Source: an uncultured Collinsella sp.
GTDB lineage: Bacteria > Actinomycetota > Coriobacteriia > Coriobacteriales > Coriobacteriaceae
Length of the DNA: 64,000 nucleotides
Assembly: GCA_900550195.1 (NCBI GenBank)
Contig: URRB01000001.1
Span: 62,001 to 126,000, forward strand
Direction: 5' to 3'
Shown here: one piece after another, positions 8,388-16,182 of the stretch
Layout of the letters: each line of letters starts with the position of its first letter
How positions within the stretch are numbered: the first letter of the stretch is position 1
The notes under the pieces: generated by a model
The model's database searches: none
Seen by the model: the letters and a program-made list of their open reading frames with translations, nothing else
Told to the model about the DNA's origin: nothing
Position numbers and translations under genes: made by a program

Positions 8388-9722
8388 ATGAGCACACAGA
8401 CCGAGCCCAAGCTCGTCACGCAAATCGACTTCGCCCGTGCCGGGAAGATCACGCCGCAGATGAAGGAAGTCGCCGAGCGCGAGCATCGCGACCCCGAGTA
8501 CATCCGCGAGCGCGTGGCCGACGGCCGCATCGCCATTCCCGCCAATATTGTGCACATCAAAAAGGGCATGCGCGCCTTTGGCGTCGGTGAAGGCCTGTCC
8601 ACCAAGGTCAACGTGAACTTGGGCATCTCGGGCGACAAGGCCGATGCCACCGAGGAATGGAAGAAGGTCAAGATCGCCGAGGACTTTGGCGCCGACGCCA
8701 TCATGGACCTCTCCAACTCGGGCAAGACGCGCCAGTTCCGCCAGCAGCTCATCGACGAGACGCCGCTCATGGTAGGCACCGTCCCCATGTACGACGCCAT
8801 CGGCTACATGGAAAAGCCGCTGGTCAAGCTCACCAAGGACGACCTGTTCGAAGTCGTGCGCGCGCATGCCGAGGACGGCGTGGACTTTATGACCATCCAC
8901 TGCGGCATCAACAAGTCAGTCACCAAGACCTTTAAGGAGACCGGCCGCCTGATGAACATCGTGAGCCGTGGCGGCTCACTGCTGTTTGGCTGGATGGAGG
9001 TCACCGGTAACGAGAACCCATTCTATGAGTTCTACGACGAGTTGCTCGAGATTTGCCACGAGTACGACGTGACGATTTCGCTCGGCGACTCCTGCCGCCC
9101 GGGCTGCCTCTACGACTCCAACGACGCCACCGAGACCGCTGAGATGATCGAGCTGGGCAAGCTGTGCAAGCGCGCTTGGGCCGCCGGCGTCCAGGTCATG
9201 GTCGAGGGCCCGGGTCACATGGCGCTCGACGAGATCGCCGCCAACATGAAACTGCAGAAGCGCCTGTGCCACAATGCTCCGTTCTATGTGCTCGGGCCGC
9301 TGGTGACCGATATCGGCGTGGGTTACGACCACATCACCGCCGCCATCGGCGGCGCCATCTCCGCCAGTTCCGGTGCCGACTTCCTGTGCTACGTGACACC
9401 GGCAGAGCACCTATGCCTGCCCAACGCCCAGGATGTGCTCGACGGCCTCATGGCCACCAAGATCGCCGCACACGCCGCCGACATCGCCAAAAAGGTGCCC
9501 CACGCCCGCGACATGGACGACAAGATGGGCCAGGCACGCCGCAAGCTCGACTGGGACGCTATGTGGAAGTGCGCGCTCGACCCGGTTACGGGCAAGAAGC
9601 GCTACGAGGAGTCCCCCGCCGCCACCGAGGGCACTTGCACCATGTGTGGCAAGATGTGTGCCGTCCGCACCGTCAACAAGATCTTCGAGGGCACCACGAT
9701 CGACCTCGGCATGGAGGACTAG
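8388..9722 (+). CDS. thiC: Phosphomethylpyrimidine synthase
   Basis: This 444-residue radical-SAM enzyme turns aminoimidazole ribotide into hydroxymethylpyrimidine phosphate, the pyrimidine half of thiamine. The C-terminal cluster motif CTMCGKMCAVR (CxxCxxxxC type, about residue 415) is present, as are VMVEGPGHMALDEI and the substrate-site block GPLVTDIGVGYDHI. It is the shorter ThiC form without the long N-terminal domain. The start at 8388 follows the riboswitch's GAAGGGA; an in-frame ATG at 8364 lies inside the riboswitch and is rejected. thiD follows after 182 bases. Confidence 0.97.
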   Translation: MSTQTEPKLVTQIDFARAGKITPQMKEVAEREHRDPEYIRERVADGRIAIPANIVHIKKGMRAFGVGEGLSTKVNVNLGISGDKADATEEWKKVKIAEDFGADAIMDLSNSGKTRQFRQQLIDETPLMVGTVPMYDAIGYMEKPLVKLTKDDLFEVVRAHAEDGVDFMTIHCGINKSVTKTFKETGRLMNIVSRGGSLLFGWMEVTGNENPFYEFYDELLEICHEYDVTISLGDSCRPGCLYDSNDATETAEMIELGKLCKRAWAAGVQVMVEGPGHMALDEIAANMKLQKRLCHNAPFYVLGPLVTDIGVGYDHITAAIGGAISASSGADFLCYVTPAEHLCLPNAQDVLDGLMATKIAAHAADIAKKVPHARDMDDKMGQARRKLDWDAMWKCALDPVTGKKRYEESPAATEGTCTMCGKMCAVRTVNKIFEGTTIDLGMED

Positions 9723-9817
9723 CCCTGTCGCCGCGGCCGCTTCTGGCGGCGAGCTGGTGCCTGTCAATTGTTGACGTGTGAACATTTGCTTGCATTTGCG
9801 TAAAGATTGCATCGCCC

Positions 9818-9855
9818 GCCCGGGTTCGACATAGAGTCGGCCCGGGCATCTTTAT
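9818..9855 (+). terminator. Hairpin after thiC, possible terminator or attenuator
   Basis: GCCCGGG (9818-9824) pairs with CCCGGGC (9841-9847), with a further GAC/GTC pairing inside, and ATCTTTAT follows. A TATAAT at 9853-9858 just after the hairpin could be a -10 element for thiD, but I find no good -35 at the right distance. Confidence 0.5.
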
Positions 9856-9904
9856 AATGCTGGCTTATAGACCCATTTGATTCCGACCGAACAAGGGAGC
9901 GAAC

Positions 9905-10735
9905 ATAGATCGCAGTAAGGTACCTGCCGTTCTATCCATCGCAGGATCCGATTCCAGCGGTGGCGCCGGCATTCAGGCCGACATCAAGACCATCACGGCG
10001 CACCGCCTGTATGCCGAGACGGCCATCACCGCCATCACCGCACAGAACACCCTGGGCGTCACCGCCGTGCAAAATATCTCCCCCGATATCGTCGCGGCAC
10101 AGATCGATGCCGTTTTTGACGATATCCGCCCCAACGCCGTCAAGATTGGCATGGTTTCCTCTGCCGAGATTATCGATGTTATCGCCGACCGCCTGAGTGC
10201 CTGGAACGCACAAAATATCGTCGTCGATCCCGTCATGGTCGCCACTTCGGGCGCCCGCCTCATTGCCGAAGATGCCGCTGAGGCGCTCACGCGTCGCCTG
10301 TTCCCGCTGGCGACCGTCATCACGCCCAACATCCCCGAGGCCATGGCGCTGCTCGACTACGAGGTCGATTCCGAGCGCACCCAGCAAAACGCTGCCATGC
10401 TCCTCACCCGCCGCTTTGGCTGCGCGTCCCTCGTTAAGGGCGGGCATTTTGTCAACGAGGCCAACGACGTACTGGCCGAACCCGCGCCGCTCGATGATGA
10501 GGGCAACCACCTAGGCGATCCGCTCACCACGTGGTTCCGCCACAAGCGTATTGAGACCGACAACACGCACGGCACCGGCTGCACGCTCTCGTCCGCCATC
10601 GCCTGTGCGCTGGCGCAGGGCATGGATCTTGCCGACGCCATCAATGCCGGCAAGGCCTACCTGATAGGCGCTCTGGCCGCCGGCCTGAACATGGGCAAAG
10701 GCTCCGGCCCTGTCAACCACATGTGGCAGTATTAA
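9905..10735 (+). CDS. thiD: Hydroxymethylpyrimidine/phosphomethylpyrimidine kinase, apparent AUA start
   Basis: The enzyme phosphorylates HMP and HMP-P to HMP-PP, directly after ThiC in the same pathway. It is a ribokinase-fold protein of about 276 residues. The N-terminal AVLSIAGSDSSGGAGIQAD, the VVDPVMVATSGA block and the late anion-hole motif THGTGCTLSSAI are all intact. The frame has no ATG, GTG or TTG between the in-frame TGA at 9878 and the conserved N-terminal motif. The only codon correctly placed after AAGGGAG is ATA at 9905, giving IDRSKVPAVLSIAGSD. Either this is a rare AUA start or an ATG has mutated. The family call is firm, the start is not. Confidence 0.9.
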   Translation: MDRSKVPAVLSIAGSDSSGGAGIQADIKTITAHRLYAETAITAITAQNTLGVTAVQNISPDIVAAQIDAVFDDIRPNAVKIGMVSSAEIIDVIADRLSAWNAQNIVVDPVMVATSGARLIAEDAAEALTRRLFPLATVITPNIPEAMALLDYEVDSERTQQNAAMLLTRRFGCASLVKGGHFVNEANDVLAEPAPLDDEGNHLGDPLTTWFRHKRIETDNTHGTGCTLSSAIACALAQGMDLADAINAGKAYLIGALAAGLNMGKGSGPVNHMWQY

Positions 10736-10744
10736 GATTCGCAG

Positions 10745-10789
10745 CCCAAGCCACCGCAAAGGCGCCCGCCCCCTTTGCGGTGGTTTGGG
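10745..10789. terminator. Strong palindrome between convergent thiD and SGNH hydrolase genes
   Basis: Eighteen-base arms (10745-10762 and 10772-10789), nearly perfect, sit 9 bases after the thiD stop and 6 bases before the end of the convergent gene. The position fits a bidirectional terminator, although U runs are weak. The inner CCACCGCAA also occurs in the palindromes around yaaA. Confidence 0.65.
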
Positions 10790-10795
10790 GTCGCG

Positions 10796-11455
10796 CTACT
10801 CTCCGAGCATCTCTTGGAGCTTGGCTGCCACGGCGTGACCCAGGCTCTCATGGCTTTCGGGCATCATATGCAGATAGTCGATATCGCCCGGCTCGGCAAA
10901 CTCCGCTGCATTCAAAAAGTCGCAGCCAAACTGCTCAGCCACATGCGCGTAGTACTCACCAAAATGTTCCGAGGCTTCTACGGAATGCTCGTCAAAATCA
11001 GTCATATATACGTCGGCGATCTGCGGCTTAATCTTGATAGGCGCCATCAGCAGAATGCGCGGACAAGGCGCAGCGTCGGTCCACGGAAACGCGCGGACGG
11101 CGCGAATCAGCGCCATGGCGCCACGGGCGATATCGGAAGCTGTCACGTTAAAGACCGTCTTACAGTCGTTGGTGCCCAGCATGATCACAATGGCGTCCAG
11201 CGGCTTATGGGCCTCGAGCAGCATCGGAAGTGCGCGGATGCCGTTAAGATTGGTGTCCAGATGGCACATGTCGTCGCGTACCGTCGTGCGGCCGTTGAGG
11301 CCTTCTTCAATTACATGCCAGCCCTCGCCTAACTCACGTTGGGCCACGCCGCACCAGCGCGCATCCTGCGCATAGCGCACCGCGGTGCCGTCGCGCATGC
11401 CCGCCGGATCGTAACCATAGGTGTTGCTGTCGCCAAAGCATAGAACGTTTTTCAT
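10796..11455 (-). CDS. SGNH/GDSL hydrolase
   Basis: The 219-residue protein is a predicted esterase or lipase of the SGNH fold, probably cytoplasmic because no signal peptide is visible. The nucleophile block CFGDSNTYGY (serine near residue 10), the block around NGRTT near residue 54, IVIMLGTNDCK near 91 and the late DYLHMMPESHESLG with the catalytic histidine follow the family's block order. Substrates of this family range from arylesters to acyl thioesters. None is indicated by the neighbours. Confidence 0.88.
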   Translation of the reverse strand: MKNVLCFGDSNTYGYDPAGMRDGTAVRYAQDARWCGVAQRELGEGWHVIEEGLNGRTTVRDDMCHLDTNLNGIRALPMLLEAHKPLDAIVIMLGTNDCKTVFNVTASDIARGAMALIRAVRAFPWTDAAPCPRILLMAPIKIKPQIADVYMTDFDEHSVEASEHFGEYYAHVAEQFGCDFLNAAEFAEPGDIDYLHMMPESHESLGHAVAAKLQEMLGE

Positions 11456-11474
11456 CGTAAGCCCCTCGCTCAGT

Positions 11475-11508
11475 AAAAAGCCGACGGAAGCAGCCTCTCC
11501 CGCCGGCT
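11475..11508 (-). terminator. Intrinsic terminator of the PARG-like gene
   Basis: On the minus strand AGCCGGCGGGAG pairs with CTTCCGTCGGCT and is followed by TTTTT. It lies 26 bases after the stop codon of the minus-strand gene ending at 11534. Confidence 0.75.
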
Positions 11509-11533
11509 CGACCTATCTGTCAGCACGTACCGA

Positions 11534-12655
11534 TTACAGGTACTTGCGCCAATCGTCCTCGTCCTCATCATCCTCGGTAGCAGCCTGGGTCTGCTCGGCG
11601 GCGCGAGCTGCCGCAGCGCGAGCGGCAACCTGGGCATAGGACTCCTCGTTGCGCTCGGGGAAGTTTGCCAGCACGTGCTCGAACTTGGCAAAATCCTCAT
11701 CCCAGCGCGTAGAAGGCACGGCAAAGAAGACTTGCTTGACCTTAAAGTCGCCCGACGCGAGCTCCTTGCGGAAGAGCTCGGCCACGGCCTCTGCGTCAAA
11801 GCCGTTGTTGTCGCAGCCCCAAGCGCCCAGCACGAGCTTCTCGCGACCTAGCTCGTCGCAGATGGCAAGCACAAAGCGAATGCGGTCGCGCAGGGCGTCC
11901 AGCAGAGCATCGTCGCTCACGCGATACTCCTGGCGGGCGCGCTTAACGTTGGGCGCGGCGGCCACGATCACGTCGGCGTATGCATGCACGTGGTTGCGGT
12001 CGAAGCGCACCGCAGGCACCACCAGCGCACGGTTGCGGTAAAGCTCGCAGTTGATGTTGCGGCGACGGTTCTCGCCGTACCATTTGCGCTGCTTATCGAG
12101 AACGTTGTACAGATACGAATCGGCGCACAGTGTGGCCTCCTGGCCCAGATAACCCTGAATATAGCCACCGCCCGGGTTGGTGAACGAGGCAAAGGCGAGC
12201 ACGGCCATGTCGCAGAACTGCGCATAGCCACGACCGTTGTCCAGGATGGCCTGCGTGGCGGAGGCATCGAGCACGGTGACCTCAGGCAGAACCGGAGCGG
12301 GCTCCTCAGCAGGCGCGGACTCAGCTTCGGCGATTTCCTCGGCAGGCTCAGGCGCTGCCTCGGTCTCGGGCGCCGTCTCGGTCTCGGCAGCCTCCGCGCC
12401 CTCGACGTCCTCGGCAACCTGTTCTTCGGCGGCCAAAGCACTCTGAACCTTGGCCTTCATCGCCGCGACAAAACCGGCAGGCATACCATCGAACTCGCAC
12501 ACGCCGGCAAGCGAACGCTCGATATCCTTGGCGCACGCTTCGGACACAGTTGCCACGTGACGCTCGGCGGCCTTGGCACGGGCCTCGCGCTTGGGATTGG
12601 GCTGACCCGCTCGGTTGGACCTGCGGTTACGGTTCCTGTTGTCGACGTCTGCCAT
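11534..12655 (-). CDS. PARG-like protein (TIGR02452/DUF2263) with altered catalytic signature
   Basis: The 373-residue protein has the microbial-type poly(ADP-ribose) glycohydrolase fold signature NPGGGYIQGYLGQEA at residues 160-174. Family members normally have GGG-X6-8-QEE, where the second glutamate is catalytic; here it is alanine 174. The C-terminal part contains GAWGCDNNGFDAEAVA, matching the macrodomain-like C-terminal block of TIGR02452. Residues 1-70 are basic then helical, and residues about 75-122 are an acidic Ala/Glu/Pro-rich linker not usual in the family. It may bind ADP-ribose without cleaving it, or use a different acid. It is probably monocistronic. Confidence 0.8.
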   Translation of the reverse strand: MADVDNRNRNRRSNRAGQPNPKREARAKAAERHVATVSEACAKDIERSLAGVCEFDGMPAGFVAAMKAKVQSALAAEEQVAEDVEGAEAAETETAPETEAAPEPAEEIAEAESAPAEEPAPVLPEVTVLDASATQAILDNGRGYAQFCDMAVLAFASFTNPGGGYIQGYLGQEATLCADSYLYNVLDKQRKWYGENRRRNINCELYRNRALVVPAVRFDRNHVHAYADVIVAAAPNVKRARQEYRVSDDALLDALRDRIRFVLAICDELGREKLVLGAWGCDNNGFDAEAVAELFRKELASGDFKVKQVFFAVPSTRWDEDFAKFEHVLANFPERNEESYAQVAARAAAARAAEQTQAATEDDEDEDDWRKYL

Positions 12656-12720
12656 AAGTGGTCACCTTTCCTGTCGCTGCCGCTATCGGCTTTTCCCATC
12701 CATGATACCCCGCCGAGTAC

Positions 12721-12747
12721 AAAAAAGACGGCCCCGAAGGACCGCCT
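12721..12747 (-). terminator. Intrinsic terminator of the Bax-inhibitor-1 family gene
   Basis: On the minus strand GGCGGTCC-TTCG-GGGCCGTC forms a stable tetraloop hairpin followed by TTTTTT, 45 bases after the stop codon at 12793. Confidence 0.88.
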
Positions 12748-12792
12748 TTCGCATCGATTTACACGCACGGCAAGCACCGCCGCAATTCGCCA

Positions 12793-13488
12793 CTAGTCGC
12801 GACGGCCAAGGATGTTCAGGATGCGCAGGAACACGTTGATAATGTCCACGAACAGATTGGACGCCATGAGCACGGCGTTGGGCAGCGTAGGCGGCACCGT
12901 CGTGGCAACATAGGTGTCGTAGCCAATAAAGCCGGCGAACACCACGATTACGATCAGATCGGTGATGGTCTGCGAGACGCCCATGAACATCAGCACGATC
13001 TCAACCAGAATAGTGGCGAGCAGAATGCCAAAACCGATGCCATATACGCGCTGGAAAAACTTGGGGAACGTCACGCCCAAGGCGCCAAAGACAAAGGTGA
13101 TGGCGGCCGTGGCGATAAAGGCAGTGTTGATGGTGGGCAGGTCGTAGTTGGCAAGGCCAAACGACGCGGTCAGGCCAAAGGTGCTCGCAAAGATTACGTA
13201 GCCCACAAGGGACAGGCCCACGGACTGCTTGCTGGCGGCGGCCGACATCATGACCATGCCGACGATGGTCAAAATAAATGAGCCAAAGACCAGCGGCAAA
13301 GCGGCGCCGCTCATCATCATGCGCGCAAACGACATGGTGCTCGTAAAGTAAGCACCGACGCCCATGGCGCAAAAGCCCAAAAAGATCAGGGCAGACATGG
13401 CAAGATTATACGCACGCGGCGACATCTCCTTGGCACGGCTTGCGCCGGTTTCGATGGGGCCGTTCTGATAGCCCTGAATATCGTTCAT
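12793..13488 (-). CDS. Bax inhibitor-1/YccA family membrane protein
   Basis: The 231-residue integral membrane protein has about seven hydrophobic segments starting near residue 30, and the family's late acidic pair around FAGFIGYDTYVA near residue 185. Bacterial members (YccA, YetJ) are linked to FtsH regulation or act as pH-sensitive calcium leak channels. The N-terminal 25 residues are cytoplasmic and polar. It is a single gene with its own terminator. The function is inferred from the family only. Confidence 0.88.
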   Translation of the reverse strand: MNDIQGYQNGPIETGASRAKEMSPRAYNLAMSALIFLGFCAMGVGAYFTSTMSFARMMMSGAALPLVFGSFILTIVGMVMMSAAASKQSVGLSLVGYVIFASTFGLTASFGLANYDLPTINTAFIATAAITFVFGALGVTFPKFFQRVYGIGFGILLATILVEIVLMFMGVSQTITDLIVIVVFAGFIGYDTYVATTVPPTLPNAVLMASNLFVDIINVFLRILNILGRRD

Positions 13489-13567
13489 AATTTCGTCCTT
13501 TCAAAAGCGCCGTGACAGCGCAGTAGCTGACAAGATTCCTGTCATTGTACCCGAATGCCGTACGTCC

Positions 13568-13906
13568 TTACCTACGGCGCTCGCCCTCAAGCGTACGATC
13601 AAAGGCCCAGACCCACCAACGCATCACGTGTGCCTGCGAGCCGTCTGCCCGCTCGCGCGTCTGGTCCTCCAGATACAACTCGGTCGCGTGCCCGCCAAAA
13701 CGCACCTTATATGTTGCCGTACGGATGCCGTGGACCATCAGGCCAAACCCGGTGGTCGAGATAATTTCGTCGATCGTAAAACAACGGCCGTCGACCCAGC
13801 AGACGGTGACCGGCACGACCTGTCCGCCCGCGAGGATGCGGGCCACGACGTCCACATACTGCTTGTGCACGCGCCGAGTTTTGCCGTCTGTCTGTCGATA
13901 TTCCAT
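13568..13906 (-). CDS. Small protein of unknown function
   Basis: The product is 112 residues from the ATG at 13906. I do not recognise it with confidence. It is rich in predicted beta strands and aromatic residues (VCWVDGRCFTIDEII, MRWWVWAFDRTL) and ends in a basic tail (EGERRR). A perfect AGGAGG lies only one base before this ATG, which is too close; an ATG seven codons upstream (13927) lacks a ribosome site, so the start is uncertain. It has no hydrophobic segment and no signal peptide. It lies between the Bax-inhibitor-1 family gene and the divergent phosphate transporter. Confidence 0.6.
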   Translation of the reverse strand: MEYRQTDGKTRRVHKQYVDVVARILAGGQVVPVTVCWVDGRCFTIDEIISTTGFGLMVHGIRTATYKVRFGGHATELYLEDQTRERADGSQAHVMRWWVWAFDRTLEGERRR

Positions 13907-14094
13907 GCCTCCTATTATCGAACGCATGTTTGCATGTTGTAAAGCGAACAGACTGTGGTTTTGGAGTGTCGTAGCAATCGCACGTGTCCGCATGGCGTGT
14001 TAGCAAAAAGAACACCCGCGGTCAACAGGGCTAATATTCAATTTTAGTGCCAAAAAGTTCACTTCTCCCATCAGAACTCGGTAAAGAGACCCGC

Positions 14095-14126
14095 AGGAGG
14101 TGATACGATTTATCATGTTTTTGTAA
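14095..14126 (+). promoter_or_regulatory. Perfect Shine-Dalgarno before a three-codon reading frame in the pit leader
   Basis: AGGAGGTGAT at 14095-14104, fully complementary to the 16S rRNA tail, is followed after 10 bases by ATG TTT TTG TAA. The transporter start lies 42 bases beyond that ATG and has only a weak site (GAGAAAG). This could be a minimal leader peptide coupled to the transporter, or a chance match. Confidence 0.35.
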
Positions 14127-14156
14127 CGTGTCTGTAAACTTCGAGAAAGCCCATAT

Positions 14157-15206
14157 ATGGACGTAACGTTCTCAACCTTCCTCGGCCAAATTGTGTCGAA
14201 CCCAGTCCTTGCCGTCACCGTGATCCTCGCGTTGGGCGCCATCTTCGTCAATGGATGGACCGACGCGCCCAACGCCATCGCGACCTGCGTCACTACGCGT
14301 TGCATGCCCGCCCGCGCCGCCATTCTCATGAGCGCCGCATTCAACTTCCTCGGCGTGCTCATCATGACGCACTTTAACGCGAGCGTCGCCAACACCATCT
14401 CACATATCGTCGACTTTGGCGGAAACAGCACCATGGCGCTCGCCTGCCTATGCGCAGCGCTGTTCTCCATCGTCGTCTACGGCGCCACAGCATCGCGTTT
14501 TGGCATCCCCACCTCGCAAAGCCACAGCCTTATCGCCGGCCTGACCGGTGCCGCCATCGCCCTCGGCGGTGCGAGCAGCGTCAACGTCCACGAGTGGATG
14601 AAGGTCATCTACGGCCTGGCGCTCTCCATAGGCCTGGGCTTTGTCATGGGCTGGGTCCTGTGCAAGCTCGTCTCGATTCTTTTCGCCGCCGCCAACAGGC
14701 GACGTGCCAATGTCTTCTTTAAATACGCTCAGATCGCGAGCGCCGCGGCCATGAGCTTTATGCACGGCGCGCAGGATGGACAGAAGTTCATCGGCGTGCT
14801 CTTTTTAGGCGTGGCCTTTGCCAGCGGCCAGACGAGCGTCGGCGATGCCGGCATCCCCATCTGGATTATGCTGCTGTGCTCGGCCACTATGGGCATCGGC
14901 ACCAGCGTGGGCGGCGAGCGCATCATCAAGTCCGTCGGCCAGAGCATGGTCAAGCTCGAAAAGTACCAGGGCTTCTCCGCCGACCTGGCGGGCGCCGCGA
15001 ACCTGCTGCTTGCCACCCTTACCGGCATCCCCGTGTCCTCCACACACATCAAGACCTGCGCCATCATGGGCGTCGGTGCCGTCAAGCGCCTCTCGGCCAT
15101 CAACTTCGGCGTCGTCAAGGACATGATGTTCACCTGGTTCTTCACCTTCCCTGCCTGCGGACTCATCAGCTTTGTCATGGCCAAGCTGTTCATGATGTTC
15201 CTCTAA
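14157..15206 (+). CDS. pit: Low-affinity inorganic phosphate transporter, PiT family
   Basis: The 349-residue membrane permease imports phosphate (as metal-phosphate or with cations). It shows the duplicated PiT signature: GWTDAPNAIATCV near residue 38 and GIPVSSTHIKTCAIMG near 290, with further blocks TSQSHSLIAGLTGA and HGAQDGQKFIG. About ten hydrophobic segments are visible. The gene for its DUF47 partner follows after 67 bases, the usual pit operon. The start ATG has only a weak ribosome site, but no other start is available in the frame after the TAA at 14124. Confidence 0.94.
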   Translation: MDVTFSTFLGQIVSNPVLAVTVILALGAIFVNGWTDAPNAIATCVTTRCMPARAAILMSAAFNFLGVLIMTHFNASVANTISHIVDFGGNSTMALACLCAALFSIVVYGATASRFGIPTSQSHSLIAGLTGAAIALGGASSVNVHEWMKVIYGLALSIGLGFVMGWVLCKLVSILFAAANRRRANVFFKYAQIASAAAMSFMHGAQDGQKFIGVLFLGVAFASGQTSVGDAGIPIWIMLLCSATMGIGTSVGGERIIKSVGQSMVKLEKYQGFSADLAGAANLLLATLTGIPVSSTHIKTCAIMGVGAVKRLSAINFGVVKDMMFTWFFTFPACGLISFVMAKLFMMFL

Positions 15207-15273
15207 TCAAACCGAGCGTCCATCCGGACCGCAACACTTCGCCCACCCGTCTTCGCCTCGAAAGGACCCACCC

Positions 15274-15897
15274 ATGGCAAAGAAACCCGATTCGTTCTAC
15301 TTTGATAACTACGTTGCCTGCGCCGACCTCGCCGTTCAGGCAGCCGAGCTGCTCACCAAGATTTTTGAGAACTTCGATCCCGCGCAGATCCACGACATGC
15401 TCGATAAGATGCATGCGATTGAGCATGCGGCCGACAAGAAGCACCATGAGCTCGAAGACGCCTTGCTCACCGCCTTTATCACCCCGCTCGAGCGCGAGGA
15501 TCTGGATCTGATGAGCTGCTCACTCGACACCGTACTCGACCGCATCGAGGGCGTCGTGCAGCGCGTCTACTTCACCAACATCCAGAGCATCCATCCCGAC
15601 GCCATCGTCATCGCCCACAAGGTGACTGACGCCTGCCGCGCCATGAAAGACCTGATGGTCGAGCTGCCCAGCTACCGCAAGTCCAAGACCCTGCGCGAAC
15701 TCGTCATCCAGATCAACACCATCGAGTCCGAAGCCGACGAGCTCTATATCAACGCCATGCGCAACCTGCACGTTAACGGCAAGGACCCGCTCGAGGTCAT
15801 CGCCTGGCGTGACGTGTACGCCTTCCTGGAGTACTGCGCTGACTGCTGCGAGAATGTGGCCGATGTTGTGGATTCGATTGTCATGAAGAACAGTTAA
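15274..15897 (+). CDS. DUF47 family PhoU-like phosphate transport regulator
   Basis: The 207-residue soluble, largely helical protein resembles half of PhoU. DUF47 proteins are encoded next to PiT transporters and are thought to control their activity. Visible blocks are ILDKMH-type IHDMLDKMHAIEHAADKKHHEL near residue 50 and FLEYCADCCENVADVVDSI at the C-terminus, the usual metal-ligand-rich helices. The start follows GAAAGGACC. It forms an operon with the upstream transporter gene. A long palindrome begins 6 bases after the stop codon. Confidence 0.92.
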   Translation: MAKKPDSFYFDNYVACADLAVQAAELLTKIFENFDPAQIHDMLDKMHAIEHAADKKHHELEDALLTAFITPLEREDLDLMSCSLDTVLDRIEGVVQRVYFTNIQSIHPDAIVIAHKVTDACRAMKDLMVELPSYRKSKTLRELVIQINTIESEADELYINAMRNLHVNGKDPLEVIAWRDVYAFLEYCADCCENVADVVDSIVMKNS

Positions 15898-15902
15898 TTG
15901 GG

Positions 15903-16011
15903 GGTACGTATCCCACCGGTCGCGGGCCCGACCACTAATACCTTTTTCACTCCGGCTGCAAGCAGAGTCGTTCAAAAGGTATTAGTGGTCGGGCCCGCTC
16001 CCTTACGTACC
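15903..16011. repeat. Long palindrome, class II, after the DUF47 gene
   Basis: Perfect 25-base arms (15922-15946 and 15974-15998) enclose a 27-base loop, and an outer GGTACGTA/TACGTACC pair (15903-15910, 16004-16011) extends the structure. The inner end of the left arm is rich in T, but there is no U run after the right arm. Confidence 0.82.
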
Positions 16012-16123
16012 ACCATTGGGAACTTTGGCTGAGGGGTTGAGCGTGGTGGGGCCTTTGCTGTGATGGCCCTTGATTGCTCGGGGTTTTACTTTGGTATTCG
16101 ATGAGCGATTGGCTGATTGCCGC

Positions 16124-16151
16124 TTTGGGTACTCTTTGGGTTACTTTGGGT
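16124..16151 (+). repeat. Three phased TTTGGGT direct repeats before the nitroreductase gene
   Basis: TTTGGGT occurs at 16124-16130, 16135-16141 and 16145-16151, at offsets of 11 and 10 bases, on one face of the helix. It lies 32 bases before the nitroreductase start. It could be a regulator-binding array, or simply part of a G/T-rich tract. Confidence 0.4.
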
Positions 16152-16182
16152 TTGTTTGATTTTTAATTGTTGGAGGGCTTGT

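Noticed and set aside
14121..14139. PHO-box-like direct repeat (TTGTAAC, CTGTAAAC) before pit
   Set aside because: It has only two units with mismatches, and lies downstream of a perfect Shine-Dalgarno, so it may be inside the transcript.
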